Under the pieces are notes generated by a model that worked only from the letters and a program-made list of their open reading frames with translations, searched no databases and was not told where the DNA came from. A DNA stretch of 64,000 nucleotides from DASSUW01 sp963803335 (lineage in GTDB: Bacteria > Actinomycetota > Thermoleophilia > Solirubrobacterales > Solirubrobacteraceae), in NCBI GenBank assembly GCA_963803335.1, contig CAWDME010000001.1, positions 1 through 64,000 on the forward strand, read 5' to 3'. Each line of letters begins with the position of its first letter. Positions within the stretch are counted from its first letter, which is position 1. Both the position numbers and the translations under genes were made by a program. Positions 26,830 through 35,732 of this stretch are shown piece after piece.

Positions 26830-28162
26830 AGCTGTGCGCATCCGATCCGAGGTGCCGGTCGAGCAGTTGATCGCGGGTATGACGGTCGAGGAGTTGCGCG
26901 AGGTCGTTTCGGCGGCGGTCGACCGTCACGGTGATGTCGAGCGGCAGGTGCGGTTGATCGCCGCTCGCGGTGCAGGGGGTCTGGCACAGTTGCGGGCGGA
27001 GGTGGATCGGGGCCTGCGCACGCGCAGGTTCCTGGACTATGGCGAGAGCGCGGGATGGGCTCGCGCCGCGCAGCCGATTGTCGCCGAGCTCGAGAACGCG
27101 GTCGACGAGTCTCCGTCGCCGGCGCTTGTGGAGCTGCTGCAGCGGGCGGTCGGTCACGTCATCAAGGTGATCATGCATGCCGACGACTCCGACGGGTTGA
27201 TCGGGGATCTGGCCCGCGAGCTGCTGGTGCTGCACGCGCGGGCGTGCGATGCCGGCGTGGCCGACCCGGTCGACCTGGCCGCGTGGATGGTCCGGTTCGG
27301 GTTCGACGATCAGGACTTCTTCGAGGTCGATCCGGTTCGCTACGCGAGCGCGCTAGGTGACGCCGGGCTGGCCGCCTACCGCGACGCCGTCGACGCACGG
27401 GGGGACGGCGACTCGTTCGCCGTTCGCTATGCGCGCGAGCGGCTCGCGATCCTTGACCGCGACATCGACGCGCTCGTGAAGCTGCTCGGCGGAGACCTGA
27501 CCACGCCCCACCAGTTCATTCGCGTCGCGGAGGCGATGCGCGAGCTCGGGCTCGACGACGAGGTGCTCGCGTGGGCGAGGCGCGGCATCGCGCAGACCAG
27601 CGGCTGGCAGATCGCCAAGCTGTATGACCTGGCGTGCGATGTGCAGCGTGAGGAACCACTCGAGGTCCTCGTGCTGCGGCGCGCGCAACACGAGCGGATG
27701 CCGTCGTCATCAACCTATCGCGCGTTGCGGACGGCCGCCGAGGCAGTTGACGCCTGGCCGCTCGAGCAGGATGCGGCGCGGGCGACGCTGCAGCGAGCAG
27801 ACGTGCGCGGGTTCGTCGACGCCCTTCTGAGCGACGACGAGCTCGAGCGCGCGTGGAGCGCCGCTCAGGCGGCTCCGCGGGACGCGCTCGGCTCCGATCT
27901 GTGGCTGCGGCTCGCCGAGCGCCGCGAGCGCGACCGGCCCGCCGACGCGCTTGCGATCTACCAGCGGGTCACCGACGAGGTGCTCGAACAGGCCGACCGG
28001 CGCGCATACCGGTCCGGCGCGCGGATCCTCCAGCGCGCGCGAGCGGCGGCGCAGGCCGCCGGCGAGCTCAACGCGTTCGCCGAGTACCTCACGGGCTTGC
28101 GCGAGCGCTACCGGCGACGCCCGACGCTGATCGCCATCCTTGACCAGGCCGGCCTCCGCTGA
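26819..28162 (+). CDS. SWIM-associated helical repeat protein lacking the SWIM finger
   Basis: 447 aa. The whole length matches the C-terminal helical part of actinobacterial SWIM zinc-finger proteins as I remember them. Examples are VGHVIKVIMHADDSDGLIGD, WMVRFGFDDQDFFEVDPVRY, FIRVAEAMRELGLDDEVLAW, ARRGIAQTSGWQIAKLYDLA, and the ending YRRRPTLIAILDQAGLR. The CxCx...CxH SWIM finger normally found N-terminal is absent. The start at 26819 overlaps the PIN gene by 11 bp. Likely a protein- or nucleic-acid-binding repeat protein carried as cargo. The function is unknown. A gene with the finger might be expected elsewhere in the genome. Confidence 0.65.
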   Translation: MPRRAVRIRSEVPVEQLIAGMTVEELREVVSAAVDRHGDVERQVRLIAARGAGGLAQLRAEVDRGLRTRRFLDYGESAGWARAAQPIVAELENAVDESPSPALVELLQRAVGHVIKVIMHADDSDGLIGDLARELLVLHARACDAGVADPVDLAAWMVRFGFDDQDFFEVDPVRYASALGDAGLAAYRDAVDARGDGDSFAVRYARERLAILDRDIDALVKLLGGDLTTPHQFIRVAEAMRELGLDDEVLAWARRGIAQTSGWQIAKLYDLACDVQREEPLEVLVLRRAQHERMPSSSTYRALRTAAEAVDAWPLEQDAARATLQRADVRGFVDALLSDDELERAWSAAQAAPRDALGSDLWLRLAERRERDRPADALAIYQRVTDEVLEQADRRAYRSGARILQRARAAAQAAGELNAFAEYLTGLRERYRRRPTLIAILDQAGLR

Positions 28163-28181
28163 ACGCAGCCGTTACAGCCGG

Positions 28182-28529
28182 TCAATCTCGTGCCCGGCGT
28201 GGCGTTGCCTGCTCCCACCAGTCCGGGAGCTCGCCCTGCTCGCCCAGCCACTCGAGCGTCCTCGCCGTCGAGTACACGTGTGCGCCCCCGCCGACGCAGA
28301 AACTCCACAGCTTCTGCGTCGCGCGCTTGTAGTGATGGATGAGCTCGTCGAGCTCGAAGATGTCGATATCGCCGGCGTCGTAGCGTTCCAGGCCGTGCCG
28401 CACGTGTTCGAGCAGCCTCCCGAGCTCGGCCTCGTGGTAGGCGCCGACGGCGGCGCGCGCGGCTCGCCGCTCCGCCTTCGACGGAGCGGAATGCGCTCCC
28501 ATCCCGCTGCCCGGATCGCCGATTGCCAT
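28182..28529 (-). CDS. Small conserved actinobacterial protein
   Basis: 115 aa, mostly helical: AYHEAELGRLLEHVRHGLER, YDAGDIDIFELDELIHHYKR, ATQKLWSFCVGGGAHVYS, RTLEWL. I recall similar small proteins in actinobacteria next to genes like the divergent neighbour at 28571, without known function. No signal or membrane segment. The start at 28529 leaves 41 bp to the divergent gene, so the two likely share a control region. Confidence 0.6.
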   Translation of the reverse strand: MAIGDPGSGMGAHSAPSKAERRAARAAVGAYHEAELGRLLEHVRHGLERYDAGDIDIFELDELIHHYKRATQKLWSFCVGGGAHVYSTARTLEWLGEQGELPDWWEQATPRRARD

Positions 28530-28570
28530 CGACTGCAGACTCTACTCCGGCCATTGGCGCGCCTGCGGTC

Positions 28571-28978
28571 ATGACACGGCCGGTCCGTCCGGGCGCATCG
28601 CGATCCTCCCGTTTGGTGGCCAGTCGCACGCAAAGGCGCCGGACAGCACTGCCGCGAACTCCAGCGCCGGCGGAGCGCTCGCTGCTCGACGCGATCGCCG
28701 AGGGCGAGCTCGACGATCATCTCGGCGCGATCGCGGCGGCGGTCGACGCGCGCAGGCGTCTGCTTCACACGATCGACTCGAGCCACAGGCTCGCGGCTCT
28801 GTGCGTCGGAGATCGCGTCCGCATCGGTCCGCGGGTCAGCCCGCGTTACCTGGCCGGCCACGACGGCACGATCGTCGAGCTCGACGACCGTGCGGCCACG
28901 GTGTGTCTCGACTTCCCGGTCGGGCGCTTCGAGAGCGGCCGCGTCCGCTGCCCGCCGCTGGTACTCGAGAAGCCCTGA
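28571..28978 (+). CDS. Small protein with KOW/SH3-like barrel
   Basis: 135 aa from the ATG at 28571. A TTG 16 codons earlier would overlap the divergent gene and is less likely. The N-terminal ~55 residues are basic and helical (LLDAIAEGELDDHLGAIAAA). The C-terminal ~60 residues read VGDRVRIGPRVSPRYLAGHD, GTIVELDDRAATVCLDFPVG, then GRVRCPPLVL, a pattern of a small KOW- or SH3-like beta barrel that often binds RNA or protein. It is the divergent partner of the 115 aa gene. Confidence 0.6.
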   Translation: MTRPVRPGASRSSRLVASRTQRRRTALPRTPAPAERSLLDAIAEGELDDHLGAIAAAVDARRRLLHTIDSSHRLAALCVGDRVRIGPRVSPRYLAGHDGTIVELDDRAATVCLDFPVGRFESGRVRCPPLVLEKP

Positions 28979-29040
28979 TTCCAGAGGCACAGGGTGCGTC
29001 GCTGGCGCCGGTCCATGAACTCGACCACGAGATGGCGGCC

Positions 29041-29060
29041 GGGTAACGAGTGGGCAACGG
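29041..29060. repeat. Imperfect inverted repeat 128 bp before att copy 3
   Basis: GGGTAACG and TGGGCAACGG form a diverged version of the GGTACCC-type inverted repeat found at the same distance before att copies at 35689 and 50838. A conserved TGCCGAA word follows. It is a candidate arm-type binding site for the integrase or excisionase. Confidence 0.5.
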
Positions 29061-29168
29061 AGGGTGCCGAATCCTGCTGTCGCCTGCGGACCTCTGCCGA
29101 ATCTCGGATCCGGGTTTTGTGCAGGCGCTTTGGCCGCCTGCCGGACACCGGCCGAGCTGGCCGGACTG

Positions 29169-29214
29169 CCATGGTGAGGAAGGGGTCGCCGGTTCGAGTC
29201 CGGCAGAGGGCTCT
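29169..29214 (+). repeat. att core copy 3 (attR-type)
   Basis: 46 bp matching the tRNA-Thr 3' segment, with one A-to-G change in the former anticodon loop. Upstream sequence resembles that before copies 4 and 5. Downstream it has a terminator-like hairpin (CCGCG...CGCGG) and a TTAGGAGCGGCTCGG block like the flank of copy 4. It is the right end of the element that starts at 24884. Confidence 0.85.
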
Positions 29215-30048
29215 AGAAGGCCGCGCTACGACGCGGTTTCTTGTTTTAGGAGCGGCTCGGGTGACCACTTCCGAGTGCTTCCCAGCGAGAAGGGGTCAGG
29301 CATGGCCGCTGGGTGGCTCTGAGCCGCCGTTGGCGCGGCCGAGGAGCGCCTCTCGCTCGCGCCCAGGGTACGGACGCGGTACACGCCGGGCGCGAAGGTT
29401 TGGCCGCGACCGCCCGGCGACTGTCGGCGAGGTGTCGGCGCCGATCGTTGCGGCCCGAGCGGGAACCGGGCACAACCGGCGGACCGCGTCTCCCGCGCGA
29501 CCGCGCTCCGGCAGGGACGCGTAGGTGGGCACTTCGTCTGCTGCTTTGAAGCCCAGGGGCCCACCCTGTCGTGTGTGGCGACGCGCTGGATTGGCGGTGT
29601 CGGCCGTGAGTGCGTCGAGGCCGCCGGCGCCGGTCAGCCCGCCGGCGCAGCCGGTCTGGGGACGGCGCGCTCATCCCGCCGCGGCGGCCATGAGCCGCTT
29701 GAGTCAAGCCGCGACAGCGGTCACCGCCGACCGCTGTGTGACGCTGGTGGCGGCGGCCAGCGCCCTCGTCCCGGCGTCGCACTTCATGCCGGAGAATCGT
29801 GCGGCCGGTGCGCCGCGAAGCCCGCAGGCCGGACGTCGAGGTCGTGTAGGCGCGGGCCGGCGCCGAGGCGCTGGCCTCGTGACGACACTGAGCTCGCCAT
29901 CGCAACTTCGTCGGTGGTGGGCAGTCGGCTCCCGATCATCGTGCGATCGCCGACGGGCTGCCGCGCGTGTGCCGGCCGGGTGGGTCGATTCGGGATGATC
30001 GACCTCACGCGCGCAGGCCTGCCCAGCGTCCCCGCGGGTCTTCGCTCG
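29215..30048. other. Non-coding or decayed stretch
   Basis: 834 bp with no gene that I can support. Open frames cross it on both strands, but they show no domain, no plausible start with ribosome binding site, and continue as shadows of the gene at 30049-32145. A GGGTACGG...CGGTACAC inverted repeat at about 29371 resembles the att-associated repeat but has no att core near it. Confidence 0.5.
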
Positions 30049-32145
30049 TCAGAGAAGCTCGGCGATCGTGGCCGCTGCGCGCGCGGCGCCGTTTGCCTCG
30101 ACGGGACGGTAGGAGACCTCGCGGCCGATCTCGGCGGCGATCATCGCGGCCATCTCAGCCGGCCCGTCGCTGTCGAAGCTCATCCGCCGCCCGGCGCCGT
30201 AGCGCTCGAGCCGGTGGCGGACGTGGAACGCCTGCTCGAAGTGGTGGCGCAGCGGGAAGTAGAGGAACGGCCGCCGGCACGCGGTCAGCTCCATCGCCGT
30301 CGCAAGCCCGCCATGAACGACGGCCAGGTCGCACGCGGCGAGATGGCGGTCGAGGTCGGCTACATAGCCGTGCACCTCCAGCCCGGCTGCGTCCGGGAAC
30401 GCGGCGGGATCGATTCGCGGCCCGGTGACGACCACCATCCGCAGCTCGGGCACCCGCGCCTTGGCGTCGGGAAAGGCGTCGATCGCCCGCCGCAGCAGGT
30501 CGACGCCCACGCCCGAGCCGCCGACGGTGACGACGCAGACGCGCTCGTCCGCCGCGTAGCCGAGCTCGGCGCGCAGCCGCTCGTGGTCGGCCGCGGAGGC
30601 GGGGTCGAAGCCGGTCACGTAGCCGCAGAAGTCGTAGTGGCGCTCGGTCCAGTCGCGGATCGGCGGCAGTCCCGGTCCGAAGCTCGCCGGGACGATGTCT
30701 GCCGGCTGGCCGACGAAGATCGCCCGGTCGCGCACGCGCGGATGGCGCGCGATCTGCTCGATCATCTCCGCGTTGTAGTCGGCGGTCAGCGACGCCTCGC
30801 GCTCACCGCCATCGGGCATCGGCAGCCAGCCGACGAAGTCGGTCAGCCAGACATAGGCGGCACTCTTGAGCTGCGGGTTCTCGTGCAGGAAGTAGTCGAG
30901 CTCCCAGGCCTCGTCGCCTACCCACAGGTCATAGCGCTCCGCCTCAGCGACCTCGTGGAAGACCATGAAGTTCGCGACGAGGATCTCATCCATGCGCCGG
31001 AAGGCCTGGAACGCGTGCAGGTCGTGCTCCGCCGACTCGGACTCGAGGTGACGGCACTCGCTGGCCAGCTCCGCACTGGCGGCGTGGACGCGCTCGCCGT
31101 GAGCCTCGAGCAGCGCGGTCACCGGGTGCTGGGCCAGCCACTCGATCTCGAGGCTCGGATGCAGCTTGCGCAGCTCCCCGGCGATCGCGAGGTCGCGGCG
31201 CGCGTGGCCGAGGCCGATCGGCGAGGAGACGTAGAGCGCGCGCTTTTGACTCCTGCGCCGGCCATGCCGGCGCGCAGCGGTCGGGGCGACGAACTCTCGC
31301 AGCAGCAGGTTCACCGCGACGGGATGGCGCGCGAGCGGCACGTGCCCGGATCCGTCGAGCAGCACGAACTCCCCGCCGGTGAGGCGGGCAAGCGCTGCAC
31401 CCGCCTCCGGGGAGCGCAGCGCGTCCTCGCTCCCGTGGATGACCAGGACCGGGCAGCGGATCTGGGCCGCCAAGCGGCGCAGCCCCGGCTCGTCGAGACG
31501 CGGAGCCAGCTGCGTGGCGACCATCGTCTCGGCGTCGGTCGCGAGCGCCCACGCGGTGGCATCCTCGCGCTGCTTGCTCGAATGCGGCTCGGTGAACAGC
31601 TGCGAGACGAAGAACTCCACGAAGTCCTCGTAGTGCTCGAGCCAGTGGTAGCGATTGAACTTCTGCCAGCCCTCGTAGCTGTCGAGCCGCTGCGTGAACG
31701 TCTCCACCCGGGCACGCGCCGGCTGAGGCCCCAGCGGCACGCCCGGCGCGATGAACACGGCGCCGGCGACTCGCTCGGGATGCGCCGCCGCGAGCAGCAG
31801 GCAGCGCTCGGCGCCGCGCGACAGCGAGACCAGCACCGCCCGCTCGGTGCCGGTCGCGTCCATCACCGCCAGCGCGTCGTCGGCGAGCTCCCGCTCGGCG
31901 TACGCCAGCGGCTCGCGCGGGCGGTCGGAGCGGCCGTTGCCGCGGGGATCGCAGGTCAGCACGCGGAAGTGGCGGGCGAGGTAGGGGATCTGCGCCTTCC
32001 ATACGCGCGAATGGGCGAGCGACCACGTGGGCAGGAGGAACACGGCCCGCTCGCCCTCGCCGTAGCGCTCGAAGAAGATGCGGACGCCGCCGCGCCGAAC
32101 GTAGCCCTCGTGGTCGGGGTAGCGGGCACGCGTCTGCTCGCTCAT
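30049..32145 (-). CDS. Alpha/beta hydrolase fused to a glycosyltransferase
   Basis: 698 aa. Residues 1-~285 are an alpha/beta hydrolase: GEGERAVFLLPTWSLAHSRV, CDPRGNGRSDRP, a nucleophile elbow LVSLSRGAE (Ser in SRG, first Gly replaced by Ser), then VLVIHGSEDAL and GSGHVPLARHP for the Asp and His. Residues ~305-698 are a GT-B type glycosyltransferase of MurG/UGT style: SPIGLGHARRDLAIAGELRK, VCVVTVGGSGVGVDLLRRAI, then CDLAVVHGGLATAMELTACR for the donor site. The ATG at 32145 overlaps the TetR stop (ATGA), so the two form an operon. It may modify or release a lipid or glycoside. Substrate unknown. Confidence 0.8.
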   Translation of the reverse strand: MSEQTRARYPDHEGYVRRGGVRIFFERYGEGERAVFLLPTWSLAHSRVWKAQIPYLARHFRVLTCDPRGNGRSDRPREPLAYAERELADDALAVMDATGTERAVLVSLSRGAERCLLLAAAHPERVAGAVFIAPGVPLGPQPARARVETFTQRLDSYEGWQKFNRYHWLEHYEDFVEFFVSQLFTEPHSSKQREDATAWALATDAETMVATQLAPRLDEPGLRRLAAQIRCPVLVIHGSEDALRSPEAGAALARLTGGEFVLLDGSGHVPLARHPVAVNLLLREFVAPTAARRHGRRRSQKRALYVSSPIGLGHARRDLAIAGELRKLHPSLEIEWLAQHPVTALLEAHGERVHAASAELASECRHLESESAEHDLHAFQAFRRMDEILVANFMVFHEVAEAERYDLWVGDEAWELDYFLHENPQLKSAAYVWLTDFVGWLPMPDGGEREASLTADYNAEMIEQIARHPRVRDRAIFVGQPADIVPASFGPGLPPIRDWTERHYDFCGYVTGFDPASAADHERLRAELGYAADERVCVVTVGGSGVGVDLLRRAIDAFPDAKARVPELRMVVVTGPRIDPAAFPDAAGLEVHGYVADLDRHLAACDLAVVHGGLATAMELTACRRPFLYFPLRHHFEQAFHVRHRLERYGAGRRMSFDSDGPAEMAAMIAAEIGREVSYRPVEANGAARAAATIAELL

Positions 32146-32762
32146 CGGACGCGCCTTCGCTCGAGCGACTCGATCCGGCCGTCCACCCACGCGAGCAGCG
32201 CAGCGTGGCCGTCGGCGATCCCGGACAGCCGCTGCAGGTGGAGTCCCTGCTGGAAGGTCATCACGAGGGCCACCAGCACGTCGATGGGAACCTCTTCGCG
32301 GTCGAGGCCGTACTCGTCCGCCGCCCGCTCGAATGCCTCGGTGAGGATCGCGCGCCAGCCGCTCTGCAGCGCCTGCACCCGCGCCTGCAGCCGGGGCCGG
32401 TTCCAGCTCAGCGCCGAGAGCTCAAAGAAGACCTTCGGGTAGCCGGCCGCGAGGTCCTCCTCCAGGTAGCGCGTCGCCGTCCGCCACTTCTCGAGGAACG
32501 GCGCGTCGCTGGCGTACATCTCGCGCTGACGCGCCGTGAGCCGCGCGGTGAAGCGCTCCGCAACCTGGACGAGGACCTCATCGATCGAGCCGAAGTAGTA
32601 GTGCACGAGGCCCGGGTTCAGACCGGCCTCCGCCGCCAGGTGCCGCGTCGTGATCGCCGAGTATCCCTTCTCGACCAGCAGCCGCTCTGCCGCGTCGAGG
32701 AACGCCGCGACGTTGCTGCGGCGGACATCGCCCGGCTCGTTGCGCGCGTGCCTCGTCGCCAC
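32142..32762 (-). CDS. TetR family transcriptional regulator
   Basis: 206 aa. The N-terminal helix-turn-helix reads FLDAAERLLVEKGYSAITTR, then HLAAEAGLNPGLVHYYFGS, a textbook TetR domain. The C-terminal ligand domain is helical. The start is GTG or a nearby codon at 32762. It heads the operon with the hydrolase-glycosyltransferase fusion and is divergent from the FAD oxidase. The likely operator lies at 32865-32882, so it probably represses both directions until it binds a small ligand. Confidence 0.85.
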   Translation of the reverse strand: MATRHARNEPGDVRRSNVAAFLDAAERLLVEKGYSAITTRHLAAEAGLNPGLVHYYFGSIDEVLVQVAERFTARLTARQREMYASDAPFLEKWRTATRYLEEDLAAGYPKVFFELSALSWNRPRLQARVQALQSGWRAILTEAFERAADEYGLDREEVPIDVLVALVMTFQQGLHLQRLSGIADGHAALLAWVDGRIESLERRRVR

Positions 32763-32860
32763 CTACCGTCGCACCCCCAGCGTGCGGCCGACCAGCGTCT
32801 CCGCGCGCCCGAATCGTCTTGCCCCGACGGACGGCGAGCCCCTCATACGGCGTTGTGCGG

Positions 32861-32889
32861 TTGACTTAGGCAGTCGCATAAGATAGACC
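32861..32889 (+). promoter_or_regulatory. Promoter with overlapping TetR-type operator
   Basis: TTGACT at 32861-32866 and TAGACC at 32884-32889, 17 bp apart, form a plausible sigma-70-type promoter toward the FAD oxidase. Between them lies an imperfect palindrome, CTTAnGCnnnnGCnTAAG (32865-32882), the size and place expected for a TetR operator. This AT-richer patch stands out in the surrounding sequence. Confidence 0.6.
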
Positions 32890-33002
32890 GTACGACCTTA
32901 CCCGATACGGATCACGGCAATCGAGGCGGCCGGCAACCTCAAGGCCAGAGCGCCGCGCCCCACGATCGTCGCGCGGCATCCGCAGACGAGGAGGCGATCC
33001 CG

Positions 33003-34385
33003 ATGACGACATCCACCAAGGATCTCGCCGCGAGGCTGGACGAGCGGCTCGGCGGCGAGGCGATCGGCCCGGAGCACCCCGACTACGAGCACGCGCGGCG
33101 AGGTCACAACCAGTCGTTCGACTGGCATCCCGCGGTGATCGCGCGGTGCGCCGACGAGGCCGACGTGGCGGCGGCGCTGCGGTTCGCCCGCGCGGAGGGG
33201 CTCGAGCTCGCCGTCCGCGGCGGCGGCCACAGCCTGGCCGGGTTCTGCTCCCTCGACGGCGGGCTGGTCATCGATCTGAGCGCGATGCGCTCGGTCGAGA
33301 TCGACGCGGAGGCGCGCACCGCCACCGTCGGCGGCGGGGCGACGGCCGGCGATCTGGACCGCGCGACGCATCCGCTCGGGCTGGCGACGCCGTCGGCGAC
33401 CGTCTCGACGGTGGGGGTGGCCGGCTTCACACTCGGCGGCGGCATCGGCCACCTCGTCCGCGCGCACGGCCTGGCCGTCGACAACCTGGTCGGCGCCCGC
33501 GTCGCGCTCCCCGACGGCCGCCTGGTCGACGCGAGCCAGGACAGCGAGCCCGAGCTGTTCTGGGCACTCCGCGGCGGCGGCGGCAACTACGGCGTGGCCT
33601 GCGAGCTGCGCTTCGCTCTGCACCCTGTGCGCAACGTCGTCGGCGGACCGATGCTCTGGCCGCTCGAGGAGACGGAGCGGGTCCTCGACGTCTACGCACG
33701 CTGGCTGCCCGCGCAGCCCGACGATATCTCCGCCTTCCTCGCCGTCATGACCGTGCCTCCGGCCGACCCCTTCCCCGAGGAGATCCGCCTGCGCCCGGTC
33801 TGCGCGCTGGTGTGGTGCAACACCGCCGCGCCCGAGCGCGCGCACACCGCGCTCGAGGACTTCCGCGCCGCGGCGCCGCGCCCCGTGCTGGACGCCGTCG
33901 CGGAACTGCCGTATCCGGCGCTGCAGAGCTCCTTCGACCCGATCGCCGCGCTCGGCAACCACAACCACATCACCGGGCAGTGCTACACGACCCTGCCCGC
34001 GGCGGCCGCCGCGGAGTTCGTGCGCTTCGGCCAGAGCGCCCCGAGCTGGCTCTCCTTCACCCACGTCTACCCGCTCGACGGGGCCGCCGGCCGCGCCGCC
34101 AACGACGCCACCGCGTGGCCCTGGCGCGATGCCGCGTTCGCGCAGATGTGCCTCGGCGCCGCCGACCGGCCCGGCCACGAAGCGGAGCTGCGCGACTGGG
34201 CCTGCGGCTTCGCGGCCGCGCTCGCGCCGTACGCGATCGGCGGCGCCTACTCCAACTTCCTCATGGACGAGGGCCCCGAGCAGGCCCACGCCTCCTACGG
34301 CGCCAACCACGCGCGGCTCGCTGCAATCAAGAAGCGCTACGACCCGGACAACGTCTTCCACCTCAACCAGAACATCCAGCCCTGA
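33003..34385 (+). CDS. FAD-linked oxidase, berberine bridge enzyme-like
   Basis: 460 aa, usual length. It has a PCMH-type FAD domain with LAVRGGGHSLAGFCSLDGGL (the His is the usual site of covalent FAD attachment), VSTVGVAGFTLGGGIGHLVR, and LFWALRGGGGNYGV. It ends with the BBE C-terminal pattern RYDPDNVFHLNQNIQP. The second covalent Cys of bicovalent family members is not present in the GVAGF segment, so attachment is probably by His only. It oxidises a sugar, alcohol or secondary metabolite. Substrate not inferable. A good start with GAGGCGATCCCG before it, and divergent from the TetR gene. Confidence 0.85.
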   Translation: MTTSTKDLAARLDERLGGEAIGPEHPDYEHARRGHNQSFDWHPAVIARCADEADVAAALRFARAEGLELAVRGGGHSLAGFCSLDGGLVIDLSAMRSVEIDAEARTATVGGGATAGDLDRATHPLGLATPSATVSTVGVAGFTLGGGIGHLVRAHGLAVDNLVGARVALPDGRLVDASQDSEPELFWALRGGGGNYGVACELRFALHPVRNVVGGPMLWPLEETERVLDVYARWLPAQPDDISAFLAVMTVPPADPFPEEIRLRPVCALVWCNTAAPERAHTALEDFRAAAPRPVLDAVAELPYPALQSSFDPIAALGNHNHITGQCYTTLPAAAAAEFVRFGQSAPSWLSFTHVYPLDGAAGRAANDATAWPWRDAAFAQMCLGAADRPGHEAELRDWACGFAAALAPYAIGGAYSNFLMDEGPEQAHASYGANHARLAAIKKRYDPDNVFHLNQNIQP

Positions 34386-34795
34386 CGATCTCGCCGCCGT
34401 CGGCGAGTTCCACGTCCGCAGCCGCGAGGCGATTCTGGAGCCGGCCGAGCCCGCCCGGGCAACGCTGCCGAAGGCGGCTGCGGGCTCGAAGCCAGCGCTC
34501 GAGATCTGGCCACGTGGCACGCGTGCCGGTGACCGGCGTCGAGCTCGACACTGAGTGCTGGCGCGGTTCGCCGGCGGCGCCCCATGCACCGGCCTGCCGG
34601 GCCATCCTCGGCCGGGCTCGGCGCGCGGCGGCCGAGCGCTCGAGCGAGCTGCCGATGAACGCTGCCCATGCTGCGGGCGTGTAGCCGCCGCGGCGCAGGG
34701 CGGTGAGCGCCTCGGCCGTCCATCGTTCGCCGTCGGTCAGCGGGCGCGCGGTGAGTAGTGCTCGGCGTCGATGCGCGCACCGTACCCTCAGGCCG
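34386..34795 (-). other. Probable gene remnant between oxidase and SRPBCC pseudogene
   Basis: On the minus strand, 34760-34560 reads LTDGERWTAEALTALRRGGY, then TPAAWAAFIGSSLERS and RPRMARQAGAWG. This looks like the helical start of a real protein that then dissolves into low-complexity sequence. No start with a ribosome binding site is evident. I treat it as a decayed gene of unknown family. Confidence 0.3.
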
Positions 34796-35332
34796 ATGCG
34801 CAGTGTGGTCTCCCTCGCCGCCGCCGGCGGCGGCTACGCCCTGCTGGTCCGCGGCGCGCTCGCGCTGGACCTCGGGATCGGCCGCCGCGTCCGTCCGCTC
34901 GGGCCGAGCACTCGCACGATCGCCGCTTCCCCGAGGCCGTGTTCGACGTGATTGCCGCGCCGTATCTCGGCCGCACCCCGCGCGCTGGCCGGCAAGCTTG
35001 AGGTGGGGAGTGCGGGAGCGACATGGCGCTGGCCGTCCACTTCACTCCGGCCGGGCGGTACACCACCACGACCGTGGAGACCGTCCGCTTCGAGCGCCCA
35101 CCCCGGGTGTCCTTCCGGCTACTGCGCGGCCCCGTCCCGCACGTCACCGATACCTACGGGCTCGGCCGCGCCGCCGGCGGTACGGCGTTCGTCGACACGG
35201 GCGAGCTCGGCATCGACCTCTGGCGGCTCGGGGAGTGGTGGGGCGCGCGTCGCCGCGCCCTGGGAACGCGCCGTGGCCGCGTCGTTGGACTCGATCACGG
35301 CGGAGGCCGAACGCCGCGCGCAACGCCGCTGA
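34796..35332 (+). pseudogene. SRPBCC-type protein, multiply frameshifted
   Basis: The gene can be followed across at least four frame changes. It begins MRSVVSLAAAGGGYALLVRG, then EAVFDVIAAPYLGRTPRA, then LAGKLEV, then MALAVHFTPAGRYTTTTVET and VRFERPPRVSFRLLRGPVPH, then RVAAPWERAVAASLDSITAE before a stop at 35332. The hydrophobic first segment and the FDVIAAPYLG and PPRVSFRLLRG elements fit a membrane-anchored SRPBCC/polyketide-cyclase-like fold. So many shifts over ~530 bp mean a dead gene rather than sequencing error. Confidence 0.75.
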
Positions 35333-35559
35333 CGCGGCCGGGCGGTCACAGGGCCGGCCCGGCTGCGCCTGCTCCGGTTCGTCGGGACCGGTGCAGCATT
35401 GCCGGTGCGTCGTCGGCGGCATGCCGGCGCCACGACGACGCGCGTCACAGCGGGAGGCGCGGCGAGCCTAGTGCACTGGCCGCGCGGCCGGCTCGTCCGC
35501 GGCTCGCTCATCCCAGGGCGTTGCCAGCGCCTCGCCCTGGTGTCGGGCCGCGAAGCCAA

Positions 35560-35578
35560 GGTACCCACGCGGTACCCC
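35560..35578. repeat. GGTACC inverted repeat before att copy 4
   Basis: GGTACCCAC and GCGGTACCCC flank a central CG, about 128 bp upstream of the att core at 35689. A TGCCGAAAC word follows at 35583, as it does at 50735. Same spacing as at copies 3 and 5. Candidate recombinase arm site. Confidence 0.65.
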
Positions 35579-35688
35579 AGGATGCCGAAACCTGCCAACG
35601 ACTGCGGCCGGATGCTGGAACCGGATTTCTGCTCGTACGCAGGGACGTTGGCTCTCGGCGGAGCATCCGAAGACATGGCCGGACTTCG

Positions 35689-35732
35689 ATGGTAAGGAAG
35701 GGGTCGCCGGTTCGAGTCCGGCAGAGGGCTCT
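35689..35732 (+). repeat. att core copy 4 (attR-type) with duplicated terminator
   Basis: 44 bp identical to the tRNA-Thr 3' segment. The preceding GGACTTCG keeps part of the anticodon stem with one change. It is followed by a hairpin (AAGCCCGCC / GGTGGGTTT) and the block GGGCCGC.TGGGCCGC..TGGAAGCGT that also follows the real tRNA and copy 5. No 5' half of a tRNA is present, so it is not a gene. Confidence 0.85.

Noticed and set aside
29575..32442. A 955-codon + strand open frame
   Set aside because: It crosses a gene-free stretch and then runs antisense to the hydrolase-glycosyltransferase gene, with no recognisable domain.
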